From Neisseriaceae bacterium PsAf (GTDB lineage Bacteria; Pseudomonadota; Gammaproteobacteria; Burkholderiales; Neisseriaceae), in contig WNLJ01000006.1 of the NCBI GenBank assembly GCA_017114885.1, forward strand, positions 1 through 64,000: DNA of 64,000 nucleotides, in the 5' to 3' direction. Below the pieces are notes generated by a model that saw nothing but the letters and a program-made list of their open reading frames with translations, did not search any database and was not told the origin of the DNA. Positions within the stretch are counted from its first letter, which is position 1. Each line of letters opens with the position of its first letter. Shown here one piece after another: positions 28,314-37,066 of the stretch. A program made the translations under genes and the position numbers.

Positions 28314-29498
28314 ATGAGTGATTATACTGATATTATTGTAGTTGGTGGCGGTCCTGCTGGACTTACTTTTTCTAGACAATTTAAAGACAGTCCGTTAAGG
28401 ATAACTGTCATTGAAAAAAGTCCTTTAAAAATTATCAAGAATCCGCCCTTCGATGGCAGAGAGATTGCATTAACTCATTTTACTAAAAACTACCTACAAG
28501 AATCTGGAATTTGGGATTTAATTCCTGAAGATAAGGTTTATCCACTTAAAGAAGCTAAAGTTATCAATGGCAACTCTGATTACCAACTATATTTTCAACA
28601 ACCTACCCAAGCACGTGGACAGCCTATTGTCGGTTTAGGTTTCTTAGTAAGCAATTGTGATATTCGTAAAGCTTGTTACGAATCTATGAAAGATTTGGCC
28701 AATGTTGATTTGACTAATGAGATTTCTGTTGATGATATTCATATTGATGACCAAGAAGTCACTGCTCAACTCTCAAACGGAAAGGAACTTAAAGCACAAC
28801 TATTAGTTTGTGCTGATGGTCGTTTTTCTGCCATAAGACAAAAAGTAGGTATCCCTGCGGATACACATCAATTTGGTCGTACGGTTATTTGCTTTAGAGT
28901 GAAACACGAATTAAGTAATGAGCACACTGCTTACGAATGTTTTCATTATGGACGTACTTTAGCTATTTTACCTTTGGAAGAAAATCTTTCTAGCATGGTG
29001 ATTACTATTGATACTAACCTGGCAGACACTATATTAAATATGACCCCGGAAGAATTAGCACAAGATATTTATCGAGAAACAAAAGGAAAATTAGGACATT
29101 TAACACTAGCAAGTGATAAAAATACTTATCCTTTAGTTGGGGTCCATGCAAGACGTTTTTATGATCAACGCTGTGCTTTAATTGGCGATGCTGCTGTTGG
29201 TATGCACCCCGTTACTGCTCATGGTTTTAATTTAGGTGTGGAAAGCGTTGCCCACCTTTCTGATTTAATCCTAGAGGCCAATCGAACAGGTAAAGATATT
29301 GCGGGAGAAACACTTTTAGAACGCTATAATTTGAAGCACCAAGCAAAAACTAGAGTGCTATATCATGGTACCAATTTTGTGGTTAAACTATTTACCAACG
29401 AAGCAACACCTGCAAAATTTGTACGCAAAGCCTTGTTGCATGTTAGTAATCATGTCAACCCAATCAAACAACTTATTTCTAAACAATTAACAGGCTAA
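28314..29498 (+). CDS. ubiM: FAD-dependent ubiquinone-biosynthesis hydroxylase, UbiM-like
   Basis: The 394-residue flavoprotein belongs to the UbiH/UbiF/UbiM/Coq6 class of aromatic hydroxylases. The N-terminal FAD motif is VVGGGPAGLTF near residue 9 and the second FAD motif ALIGDAAVGMHPVTAHGFNLGVES near residue 287 (in outline). The HPVTAHGFN form differs from the HPVAGQGLN seen in UbiH/UbiF and is, as far as I recall, characteristic of UbiM of Neisseria and relatives, which hydroxylates demethoxyubiquinol. Whether this enzyme covers one or several ring positions cannot be told. An AAGGAG ribosome binding site precedes the ATG. It is a single-gene unit ended by the terminator at 29510-29545. 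Confidence 0.82.
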   Translation: MSDYTDIIVVGGGPAGLTFSRQFKDSPLRITVIEKSPLKIIKNPPFDGREIALTHFTKNYLQESGIWDLIPEDKVYPLKEAKVINGNSDYQLYFQQPTQARGQPIVGLGFLVSNCDIRKACYESMKDLANVDLTNEISVDDIHIDDQEVTAQLSNGKELKAQLLVCADGRFSAIRQKVGIPADTHQFGRTVICFRVKHELSNEHTAYECFHYGRTLAILPLEENLSSMVITIDTNLADTILNMTPEELAQDIYRETKGKLGHLTLASDKNTYPLVGVHARRFYDQRCALIGDAAVGMHPVTAHGFNLGVESVAHLSDLILEANRTGKDIAGETLLERYNLKHQAKTRVLYHGTNFVVKLFTNEATPAKFVRKALLHVSNHVNPIKQLISKQLTG

Positions 29499-29509
29499 TT
29501 TCTCTTTAT

Positions 29510-29545
29510 AAAAAACACGTTAATTGAAAAATTAACGTGTTTTTT
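29510..29545 (+). terminator. Rho-independent terminator of ubiM
   Basis: A 16-base stem (29510-29525 with 29530-29545) with a GAAA loop has a CACGTTAATT/AATTAACGTG core flanked by an A-run and a T-run. The T-run follows the stem on the plus strand just after ubiM. The A-run on the other side makes it potentially bidirectional, though no minus-strand gene needs it. Confidence 0.85.
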
Positions 29546-29611
29546 ATATATCTGCTTAGATTAGTGTAAAATATCCCGAATTATAAGTATAGCAAGGTGC
29601 CCTTTTTTAGC

Positions 29612-30880
29612 ATGAATAAATTTAAATCATTAGAAAGCTGGATTGCTTTTAGGTATTTAAAAACCAAAAAAAGAGATGGTCTATTATCTTTTATCACTTT
29701 GGTATCTATTATTGGTATCGCTTTGGGGATTATTACTCTTATTGTTGTCTTGTCTGTAATGAATGGTTTTCAGAAAGATATTCGAGCAAAGCTTTATGAT
29801 ATTTCGGCACATATAGAAATTGGTTATGATAGCTACTACCAACAAGAAAATCCTGATTTAGGTTGGGAAGACCTTGATGCCAGTGCTCAAAAAAATAAAC
29901 ATGTTATTGCGACCTCTCCTTTTATTAGAGACCAAATATTGTTGGCTAATGGTGGCACCGTACAAGGAGCTCAAGTATTAGGCATTTATCCTGATAAAGA
30001 AAAATCCATTATAAATCAAAAAGTTCTTAATCTATCTACTTTAGATGAACTGAAACCTGGTGAGTTTGGTATTGTTCTTGGGCAAGGTATTGCAAGAGAG
30101 CTTCAACTTGATATTGGTGATAAAGTTACTGTCCTATCTCCTGAGGCTAATTCCTCTCCTGTAGGCATTGTTCCTAGACTAAAACAATTTAAACTAGTTG
30201 GCACGATATATTCAGACATTCCTGAAATTAATAAAAGCTATGCTTATATCCATATTACAGATGCTGATATTTTATTTAGAAAAGAGGGTCAATTTACTGG
30301 CTTAAGAATAAAACTAGATAATCCCAATGATATTGATAAAATTACCGCTTCTTTTTTAAATGGTTCAGATAGTGAAGGAATATGGATTACTGATTGGTCT
30401 TCCAACAATCGAGTTTACTTTGAATCCGTTGCTTTAGAAAAGAAAATTATGTTTATTTTAATGATACTAATTTCTATGGTTGCTTGCTTTAATCTCATAT
30501 CTTCGCTTGTTATGACTGTTAATGAGAAAAAAAGCAATATTGCGATTTTAAGAACGCTAGGTATGCCCCCTAGAAATGTGATGAAAATCTTTATACTGCA
30601 AGGTACTATTATTGGTCTGATTGGGACACTTACTGGCTTAATCTTAGGTGTTTTGTTGACTTTAAATCTTAGCAATCTTGTGGCCTTTTACGAAAAATTA
30701 TCGGGAACATCTGTTATTTCGCCACAAATTTATTTCTTGAGCGAAATACCTGTAGATATTCAGTTTGGTGATTTGGCGATTATAACAATAATTTCTTTGT
30801 CATTATCATTCCTAGCCACTTTGTATCCTAGTTATAGAGCAGCATGTACTAAACCAGCAGAGGCATTACGCTATGAATAA
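29612..30880 (+). CDS. lolC: Lipoprotein-releasing ABC transporter permease, LolC/LolE family
   Basis: From the ATG at 29612 the product is 422 residues with the LolC/E plan: one N-terminal membrane helix (FITLVSIIGIALGIITLIVV, near residue 25), a large periplasmic domain (residues about 48-270) and three C-terminal helices ending in ATLYPSYRAACTKPAEALRYE. It forms the inner-membrane part of the machine that releases outer-membrane lipoproteins to LolA. The frame can be opened at a GTG at 29597, but that lacks a ribosome binding site and the ATG matches the family. Only one permease gene is present here, so the complex may be a homodimer of a LolF-type protein; that is inference. It overlaps lolD by eight bases. 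Confidence 0.93.
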   Translation: MNKFKSLESWIAFRYLKTKKRDGLLSFITLVSIIGIALGIITLIVVLSVMNGFQKDIRAKLYDISAHIEIGYDSYYQQENPDLGWEDLDASAQKNKHVIATSPFIRDQILLANGGTVQGAQVLGIYPDKEKSIINQKVLNLSTLDELKPGEFGIVLGQGIARELQLDIGDKVTVLSPEANSSPVGIVPRLKQFKLVGTIYSDIPEINKSYAYIHITDADILFRKEGQFTGLRIKLDNPNDIDKITASFLNGSDSEGIWITDWSSNNRVYFESVALEKKIMFILMILISMVACFNLISSLVMTVNEKKSNIAILRTLGMPPRNVMKIFILQGTIIGLIGTLTGLILGVLLTLNLSNLVAFYEKLSGTSVISPQIYFLSEIPVDIQFGDLAIITIISLSLSFLATLYPSYRAACTKPAEALRYE

Positions 30881-31565
30881 TAAAGTTATTATTGAATGTC
30901 AAAATATTAGTAAAACCTATCAAGATGGTCATCTCAACGTAGAAGTTATCAAGGATTTAAATTTAACTGTTCACTCTGAAGAAAGTATCGCCATCATTGG
31001 TGCTTCTGGTAGTGGTAAATCGACTTTACTACAACTTATGGGCGGATTGGACTATCAAACTTCAGGTATTATTAAAATTATGGGAAGTGATATTCAATCA
31101 TTAAATCAAACAGAATTAGGTTTATGGAGAAACCAAAATCTAGGATTTATTTACCAATTTCATCATTTATTACCGGAGTTCACCGCTTTGGAAAATGTCA
31201 TGATGCCTCTATTGATAGCTAATAAGCCTGTTAAAACTGCTCGAGATAAGGCACTACAAGTTCTAGAGCAAGTGAATTTAGAAAATAGAATTGATCATCG
31301 CCCAAGTGAACTCTCTGGAGGAGAAAAACAAAGAGTATCTATTGCCAGAGCTATTGCTAATGACCCCGCTTGTATTTTAGCTGATGAACCAACAGGCAAT
31401 TTAGATAAGAGAAATGCACAAAATATTATTAAATTGCTTTTAGACTTGAAAAATGAACTTAATTTATCCTTTGTAGTTGTCACTCATGATGAAGCACTCA
31501 TTACACACTTTGACAGAATATTAGTCATGTCCGATAGACAACTTTATCCTGCTACAGAAAAATAA
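30873..31565 (+). CDS. lolD: Lipoprotein-releasing system ATP-binding protein LolD
   Basis: The 230-residue ABC ATPase has Walker A GASGSGKSTLLQLMGG near residue 43, Q-loop FIYQFHHLLPEFTALENVMMP near residue 90, signature LSGGEKQRVSIARAIA near residue 145 and Walker B CILADEPTGNLD near residue 166. The LLPEFTALENV wording is characteristic of LolD. It powers lipoprotein release by the permease encoded just upstream, with which it overlaps by eight bases. No clear terminator was identified after it, and metY follows after 129 bp. Confidence 0.96.
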   Translation: MNNKVIIECQNISKTYQDGHLNVEVIKDLNLTVHSEESIAIIGASGSGKSTLLQLMGGLDYQTSGIIKIMGSDIQSLNQTELGLWRNQNLGFIYQFHHLLPEFTALENVMMPLLIANKPVKTARDKALQVLEQVNLENRIDHRPSELSGGEKQRVSIARAIANDPACILADEPTGNLDKRNAQNIIKLLLDLKNELNLSFVVVTHDEALITHFDRILVMSDRQLYPATEK

Positions 31566-31694
31566 TTGTTATAGCTAAGAGTTAAGTATTTATAATTATT
31601 TAATAATTATGCATATTTTTTTTTCGGTATGATTAGCACTAAAATAAAATTTATTACTTAATAATCTAATTTAATAATCTAATAAGGAAATTAA

Positions 31695-32966
31695 ATGAAA
31701 GCGGAAACAATTGCAATCCACCATGGATATAGCCCTGAACCAACGACAAAAGCAGTTGCCGTTCCAATTTATCAAACAACTAGTTATGCTTTTGATAATA
31801 CACAACATGGTGCTGACTTATTTAATCTTGCGACACCTGGTAATATATACAGTCGCATTATGAACCCCACCAATACGGTTTTAGAAGAAAGACTTGCTTT
31901 ATTAGAAGGTGGAATTGCAGCTCTTGCTTTAGCCAGTGGTATGGCTGCTATTACTTATTCCATACAAACCATTGCCCAAGCAGGAGATAATATTATTGCC
32001 ACCAAAACACTGTATAGGGGTACTTATAATTTATTTGCTCACACTTTCCCAAGTCAAGGCATAGAAGTTCGTTTTATTGATCCTGATGAACCTGAGCAAA
32101 TCCGTGATTTAGTCGATGAAAATACAAAGTTAGTCTATGCGGAAAGCATTGGAAATCCAGCTATTAATGTTCTTGACATTCCTGCTTACGCCAAAATTGC
32201 TCACGAATATGGAATTCCTTTATTCATCGACAATACAGTTGCCTCTCCTATTTTGGCCAAACCAATTGAATTGGGTGCTGATATTGTCATTGAATCCTTA
32301 ACCAAATATATTGGTGGACATGGTAATAGTATTGGCGGCGCCATCATTGATAGTGGAAAATTTGACTGGAAAGCCAATTCTAAACGATTTCAAAAACTAA
32401 ACGAACCAGACCCTTCTTATCATAATATTATTTACACAGAACACTTTGAAGAAGCTGCTTATATTGGCCGTGCTAGAGTTGTACCATTACATAATACTGG
32501 CGCCTCACTTAGTCCTTTTAACACTTTTTTAATCCTTCAAGGTCTTGAAACATTGCCCCTACGCATGGACAGACACTCTGAAAATGCACTCAAAGTGGCT
32601 CAGTTTTTAGAAAATCATGAAAAAGTTGAATGGGTTAATTATCCAGGCTTGTCATCGAGTAAATATAAATCTCTAATTGATAGAGATTTCCAAGGTAAAG
32701 CATCTGGCTTATTAAGTTTCGGGATTAAAGGAGGAGCTGAAGCAGGTGCTAAGTTTATTGACGCTTTAAATTCATTTACCCGTTTAGTAAATATCGGTGA
32801 TGCTAAATCATTAGCATGCCACCCTGCAACAACAACTCACCGACAACTAAATGATGAAGAATTAAAAGCAGCAGGTGTTTCTAAAGAACTTATACGACTA
32901 AGTGTTGGTATAGAACATATTGATGATTTAATCGAAGATTTAACTCAAGCCTTAGAAAAAGCTTAG
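31695..32966 (+). CDS. metY: O-acetylhomoserine (or O-succinylhomoserine) sulfhydrylase
   Basis: The 423-residue PLP enzyme belongs to the Cys/Met metabolism family and is longer than cystathionine synthases, matching O-acetylhomoserine aminocarboxypropyltransferase. It begins AIHHGYSPEPTTKAVAVPIYQTTSY (in outline), has YSRIMNPTNTVLEERLA near residue 52, and the PLP lysine is in ESLTKYIGGHGNSIGG near residue 208. It makes homocysteine directly from an acylated homoserine and sulfide. An AAGGAAATTAA ribosome binding region precedes the ATG. It stands as a single-gene unit and is closed by the hairpin at 33011-33039. No SAM-type riboswitch was recognised in its 129-bp leader. Confidence 0.94.
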   Translation: MKAETIAIHHGYSPEPTTKAVAVPIYQTTSYAFDNTQHGADLFNLATPGNIYSRIMNPTNTVLEERLALLEGGIAALALASGMAAITYSIQTIAQAGDNIIATKTLYRGTYNLFAHTFPSQGIEVRFIDPDEPEQIRDLVDENTKLVYAESIGNPAINVLDIPAYAKIAHEYGIPLFIDNTVASPILAKPIELGADIVIESLTKYIGGHGNSIGGAIIDSGKFDWKANSKRFQKLNEPDPSYHNIIYTEHFEEAAYIGRARVVPLHNTGASLSPFNTFLILQGLETLPLRMDRHSENALKVAQFLENHEKVEWVNYPGLSSSKYKSLIDRDFQGKASGLLSFGIKGGAEAGAKFIDALNSFTRLVNIGDAKSLACHPATTTHRQLNDEELKAAGVSKELIRLSVGIEHIDDLIEDLTQALEKA

Positions 32967-33010
32967 TTGTATCACTTTTTAAAGATAAATATTTAAAATA
33001 AATACAAATG

Positions 33011-33046
33011 AGGTTGCGATTTAAAATAAATCGCAACCTTGTTTTA
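33011..33046. terminator. Hairpin terminator between metY and the acyl-CoA dehydrogenase gene
   Basis: A perfect 12-base stem (AGGTTGCGATTT at 33011-33022 with its complement at 33028-33039) and a five-base loop lie between the two convergent genes. A short T-rich tail follows on the plus strand. It most likely ends metY transcription and may also serve the opposite strand. Confidence 0.75.
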
Positions 33047-33071
33047 AATGACTCAATAGAATCAATACTAC

Positions 33072-34851
33072 TTACTTTTTATTCTTAAAAAGATTTCTAG
33101 TAGGAGGTGCTTCGTGACCAATAACTGCACCTGGCATAACATAGGCGCCATCCAAAACTTGTACATATTCTTTCCAAAAATTAAAATCTCTTTGCTTATC
33201 AATTGGAGGCATTACTTTAATAATTTTCCATAAAAACTCATTCTGAGATTGTGTGTTTTCTTGTTGGTTTAACTGCTGCAACGCATGTTTACCCATATCT
33301 CGAATAAAAATAGCAAATATTTGCTCAATTAATTCATCTTCAACATCATTTAATTTTGCACTTTCAAGAATTAATTGTGCATAAACGATTAAAGTAAACA
33401 TTTCACCGTAAGCCAACATATGATCCATATTCTTTAACAATTCTTCAGCTGGAGGTTCTGAAAACATAAGCTCTTTAAATAAATCTACTTGCGACAAAAA
33501 GAGTTGGGCATTGGGCAATTGAACATCTTTATAAGCTTTTTTATAATCAGGGAACTCTACTTTGGCTAAGCCACCCAAACGTTGTTCAAAAACGTTACTA
33601 TCGTCTTTAATATCGTCCACAATACCAATTTCTGGATACTCTTTTTCACCTTTAAAATAATTTGTAAGGAATTTTAATACTAAAGCCATGTTGACATGTG
33701 CAGTTCCCTCCAAACGGGCCAACATATCCATATTATTATTGGCACTAGATAGATAATTTTCATTTTCATAGCCCTTGGCACAAACTACGTCCATGAGCAT
33801 ACGAACGACTTCCCCTCCTTCTCTACATGCTTTCATCTTAATAATAGGATTAAAAAGTAGGTAACGTCTATCATTATCAGATAACATTCTGAAATAATCA
33901 CGAGCACGCAAACCATATAGTTTAGCTGCATTAGCTCTACAAAAACTTTCACTTAAAAACGCTCTGATGTGCGGATAGTTAGTAACAGGCTTTCCATGCA
34001 ATACTCGACGATTAGCATGAGTTACCGCTTCATATAATGCATGAGCAGCAATACCAAATGAAGCCCAGCCACATTGAAACTTACCAATATTTACTGTAGA
34101 TAGTCCATTAGCAAAGGCGCCATCTCCTGTTTTTATAATGTCATCTTCTGTCAAGGGATAGTCTATCATTTCGTACTCCCCCAACCTTGCTAAAGTAAAT
34201 CCGGTAATATCAATATCTTTAACATAATCATAATTTCTATGTTTGGAATCAACTACCCAAAATGCCCATTCTCCTGTCTGTGAATTTTTACCTAAAGTAG
34301 AAACCATAGAGGCAATATGAGCGTTTCCAATGTAGTATTTGTTCCCATTAGCAATATAAGTACCATCTTCTTGTGGTGTTATTACACAAGCATTAGAATA
34401 CAAATCTGCACCAGGATCCTTTTCCGACATTCCAAAAGCAAAAAATGAACCATTCTTTAATTCTTTTGCTAAACGATGTTTGGCTTTTTCATTATCACCC
34501 ATCCAAATAGGACCAACTCCCAAAATAGAAACTTGATAAGAATACCAATAGCCTAAATCAAAAAAAGCCAGTAGTTCGCTATATGGACACATACAATATA
34601 AGTCATATCTTGAATCTGGATCATCTCCATAACCTTGTTTTGTCAACATGGTTTGATAAATACCATGTTCTTTTTGATATCGTTGCCAATCATAACACCA
34701 TATATTATTAAGATTGTCTTCTCTTATTTCTTTTAGACCTTTACTCTCAAAAAAAGCAATACTGTCTTGAAATGCTTTTTTTGTTTTTAAGTCAAACTCA
34801 CTGCCATCAAAAGTAGCAGGATTAAATAATACTGATTTTTTTCTTAGCCAT
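33072..34851 (-). pseudogene. Acyl-CoA dehydrogenase, frameshifted at codons 5-6 in an A7 run (pseudogene or slippage-controlled)
   Basis: A continuous frame of 525 codons (33072-34649) encodes most of an acyl-CoA dehydrogenase: FAFGMSEKDPGADLYSN is the flavin/substrate segment and RLEGTAHVNMAL contains the likely catalytic Glu. Family sequence continues upstream of its first ATG (FNPATFDGSEFDLKTKKAF and onward), back to 34862, but that frame has no start codon. The ATG at 34851, with a GATGGG stretch upstream, is one frame off and stops after nine codons. Removing one A from the seven-A run (34836-34842) joins the two exactly and gives 592 residues, a normal length for the large subfamily. 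Either the gene is newly broken, or expression depends on slippage at the run. An internal start at 34649 lacks a ribosome binding site. Confidence 0.85.
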
Positions 34852-35041
34852 TTTATTATCCCATCAAGTTAGCAAAAATTACTTACTCAAAATTTCTTTT
34901 GAATCATCCTTATTCATTCCATCATCATAACACTATTTTACTGATTTAATATTTAATAGTGAGAATCCACATATATTGTTATTAATAGTTTTTTATTTTT
35001 AAAATTATCTTTCTAACGTTAAAGTCCTACTATAAAAACAT

Positions 35042-35069
35042 TTTACAAAATATGAAAAATTGTTATAAT
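35042..35069 (+). promoter_or_regulatory. Sigma-70 promoter of the M23 peptidase-bactofilin operon
   Basis: TTTACA (35042-35047) and a perfect TATAAT (35064-35069) are separated by 16 bases. The predicted start near 35076 falls just before the hairpin at 35077-35113, so the hairpin would lie at the very 5' end of the mRNA. Confidence 0.65.
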
Positions 35070-35076
35070 TACTCGG

Positions 35077-35113
35077 AATAGAGATTCTTTTCGAATCTCG
35101 ATTCTATTTTTTT
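35077..35113 (+). promoter_or_regulatory. Terminator-like hairpin in the leader of the M23 peptidase gene
   Basis: GAGATTC (35081-35087) pairs with GAATCTC (35093-35099). An outer pairing of AATAGA (35077-35082) with TCTATT (35103-35108) is possible, and a run of seven or so T residues follows. This looks like an intrinsic terminator placed between the promoter and the ATG at 35144. No plus-strand gene lies upstream, so it is best read as an attenuator or a 5'-end stabiliser. Confidence 0.5.
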
Positions 35114-35143
35114 AAGGATTAGTTTAAAAATAAGGTAGTATTA

Positions 35144-36037
35144 ATGTCGAGATCTAGAGATGTCACGTTATTAATTTTAGATGACGGAGAAACCAAAGAA
35201 GTAAAAGTAAGACGTGGAATTGTCAAAAATTTCAATCTTATAGTACTAGGAACTGCTCTATTTGTAGTAGGGTTGGTTATAGCCTTATTTTTCTTCATAT
35301 ACAACTATAGCTACACTCAGTTTGTTGCTATGGAAAATCAAAAACTACTGATTAAAAATTATGAATTGAGTCAACAAATTGTTTCTCTTAATGATTCTAT
35401 TGAGAATGAATTAGGCGATCGTATTGATGAGTTGGATAAAGCCAATGTTCTGGTTGACTCTATTAAAAAATATTTAAAAAACAGAGGTGTTAACATCGAT
35501 AATAAATTGACCGAGTTAGCTGACGACTCTTCGAATGATAAATGGCTTATATCTGCTAGTAACAAAACTAATGCTAGTGATAAAGCTAAAGGTATTTATA
35601 ATCAACAACAACTTTCTTATTTATACGACACACTTACTAAAATCCCTTTGGGATTTCCTCACGTTGGTCGTATTACCTCCCCTTTCGGATATCGAGTTCA
35701 CCCTATCACTAAACAGAGAAGTTCTCTACACTCTGGCATGGACATTGCAGGAGTGACAGGAGCTCCTGTTAAAGCAACTGCAGATGGTATTGTTACATTT
35801 GCAGGCACAGGTAGTGGTTATGGCCGCATGATTAAAATAAAACATGGTTATGGCTATTCAACCACTTATGCACATTTATCAAAAATACAGGTTAGAAATA
35901 ACCAAACTGTTAAAGCCGGTGATGTCATTGGAAACGTAGGTAGTTCGGGACGTTCTACAGGTCCTCATTTACATTACGAAATCCGTTATAATGATCAGCC
36001 GATTAATCCCAACCCATATCTATCACTAGGAAATTAA
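35144..36037 (+). CDS. M23 family metallopeptidase (peptidoglycan DD-endopeptidase), membrane anchored
   Basis: The 297-residue protein has a membrane helix at residues about 33-56, a helical region to about 110, a linker and an M23 domain from about 175. All zinc ligands are present: HSGMD near residue 198 and the HLHYE motif near residue 278, plus TTYAHLS. It is therefore probably an active endopeptidase cutting peptide crosslinks in the periplasm. The N-terminal motif RDVTLLILDDGETKEVKVRRG is typical of M23 proteins encoded with bactofilins in Neisseriaceae and relatives. It is followed by the bactofilin gene after two bases, suggesting that the cytoskeletal protein positions the enzyme. 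Confidence 0.93.
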   Translation: MSRSRDVTLLILDDGETKEVKVRRGIVKNFNLIVLGTALFVVGLVIALFFFIYNYSYTQFVAMENQKLLIKNYELSQQIVSLNDSIENELGDRIDELDKANVLVDSIKKYLKNRGVNIDNKLTELADDSSNDKWLISASNKTNASDKAKGIYNQQQLSYLYDTLTKIPLGFPHVGRITSPFGYRVHPITKQRSSLHSGMDIAGVTGAPVKATADGIVTFAGTGSGYGRMIKIKHGYGYSTTYAHLSKIQVRNNQTVKAGDVIGNVGSSGRSTGPHLHYEIRYNDQPINPNPYLSLGN

Positions 36038-36039
36038 TT

Positions 36040-36567
36040 ATGTTTAATACTAATAAAAGAAGCGATTCTGAACCAATCGAAAAGAGAGAGAATACAGAGA
36101 CTAGCATTGGCTCCCAATGTATTATTAGAGGACAAATAGAGAACCCTTCTTCACTGAAGTTTCATGGCCATTTAGAAGGAAGTATTAATTGTGGGGATTA
36201 TCTAGTTATTTGTAAAGAAGCCATCATCGATGGCGATATTGAAGCAGATACTGCTGTTTTATATGGTAGTTTAACTGGAAGCATTCGTGCTGATAAAGTT
36301 GAATTGAAGAGCTGTGCTCAAATTTTTGGTGATATTGAAACATACGTGTTTGACATGGAAAATGGTGCTTTCTTCAACGGTAACATCAAGATGTTAAAAC
36401 CAGAAGAAAAAATTAATAAAACAGGTGTTGTGACCACCAGAGCAGACTTAGAAAAAAACAAAAAAAATACTAAAAGTGTTTCGAATAAATCTTCTAGTAC
36501 ACCTACTCAAAATCAAAAAGACTCTGAATTTGTTATTGAGTCTGCTTTATTCGAAAAGAAAAAGTAA
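36040..36567 (+). CDS. Bactofilin family cytoskeletal protein
   Basis: The 175-residue protein has a bactofilin beta-helix core at residues about 25-125 (GSQCIIRGQIE, LKFHGHLEGSINC, VICKEAIIDGDIEADTAVLYGSLTGSIRADKVELKSCA in outline). A short charged N-terminus and a Lys/Ser/Thr-rich C-terminal tail flank it. Bactofilins polymerise without nucleotide into scaffolds on the inner face of the membrane and often organise local cell-wall synthesis. The overlap in operon with an active M23 endopeptidase fits that role. It is the last gene before the terminator at 36586-36625. Confidence 0.93.
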   Translation: MFNTNKRSDSEPIEKRENTETSIGSQCIIRGQIENPSSLKFHGHLEGSINCGDYLVICKEAIIDGDIEADTAVLYGSLTGSIRADKVELKSCAQIFGDIETYVFDMENGAFFNGNIKMLKPEEKINKTGVVTTRADLEKNKKNTKSVSNKSSSTPTQNQKDSEFVIESALFEKKK

Positions 36568-36585
36568 TCAGCATTATCTTTTAAT

Positions 36586-36625
36586 AAAAAAACCAGTCGC
36601 ATTTTTTTATGCCACTGGTTTTTTT
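36586..36625. terminator. Bidirectional terminator between bactofilin and the ArsC/Spx-like gene
   Basis: A stem of ACCAGT/ACTGGT extended by A:T pairs and a GC pair around one C:C mismatch has a T-rich loop, an A-run on the left and a T-run on the right. It lies between convergent genes and can serve both strands. Confidence 0.8.
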
Positions 36626-36666
36626 ATAATTATTTGTTTTTAAAAAATTAAACTGACTTTTTTTAT

Positions 36667-37029
36667 TTAATTAATTAAATTTTCAAAAAGTGTTTCATCA
36701 TACCCTACAGTAACAGAACCATCTAACCATTCAATCACAGGCCTTTTTATTAAAGTAACATTCTTTTGTAGGATAGAACAAACATCTGCTTGGCTATTTT
36801 GTTCAATCATTTGTTTGCTATTATCATCTAATTGACGCCAAGTAGTGCTTTTTTTATTAACCAATTGCTCTATCCCTACATTATTGAGCCAATTTTCAAT
36901 CTGAGTAGTACTTGGAATATCTTTTTTAAAATTAATAAAATTGTAATTGATACCATTTTGATCTAAATACTGTTTGGTTTTTTTAACGGAATTGCAATTA
37001 GGAATACCGTAGACAGTAATGATGGCCAT
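36667..37029 (-). CDS. ArsC/Spx/YffB-family thioredoxin-fold protein
   Basis: The 120-residue protein has the family opening ITVYGIPNCNSVKKTKQYL with a single cysteine at residue 12 where Spx and ArsC reductases have CxxC or a catalytic Cys. The KRPVIEW-type segment (IKRPVIEWLDGS) near residue 92 is the conserved Arg-Pro substrate-site motif. YffB-type members are thought to act in glutathione-related chemistry, but the reaction is not established. It lies 37 bases downstream of the phosphomannomutase gene. Arsenate reduction is unlikely to be its main job, since no ars genes are nearby. Confidence 0.88.
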   Translation of the reverse strand: MAIITVYGIPNCNSVKKTKQYLDQNGINYNFINFKKDIPSTTQIENWLNNVGIEQLVNKKSTTWRQLDDNSKQMIEQNSQADVCSILQKNVTLIKRPVIEWLDGSVTVGYDETLFENLIN

Positions 37030-37066
37030 ATTTTTGATTGCCTTTATTATAAATAAAAAATTAGCA

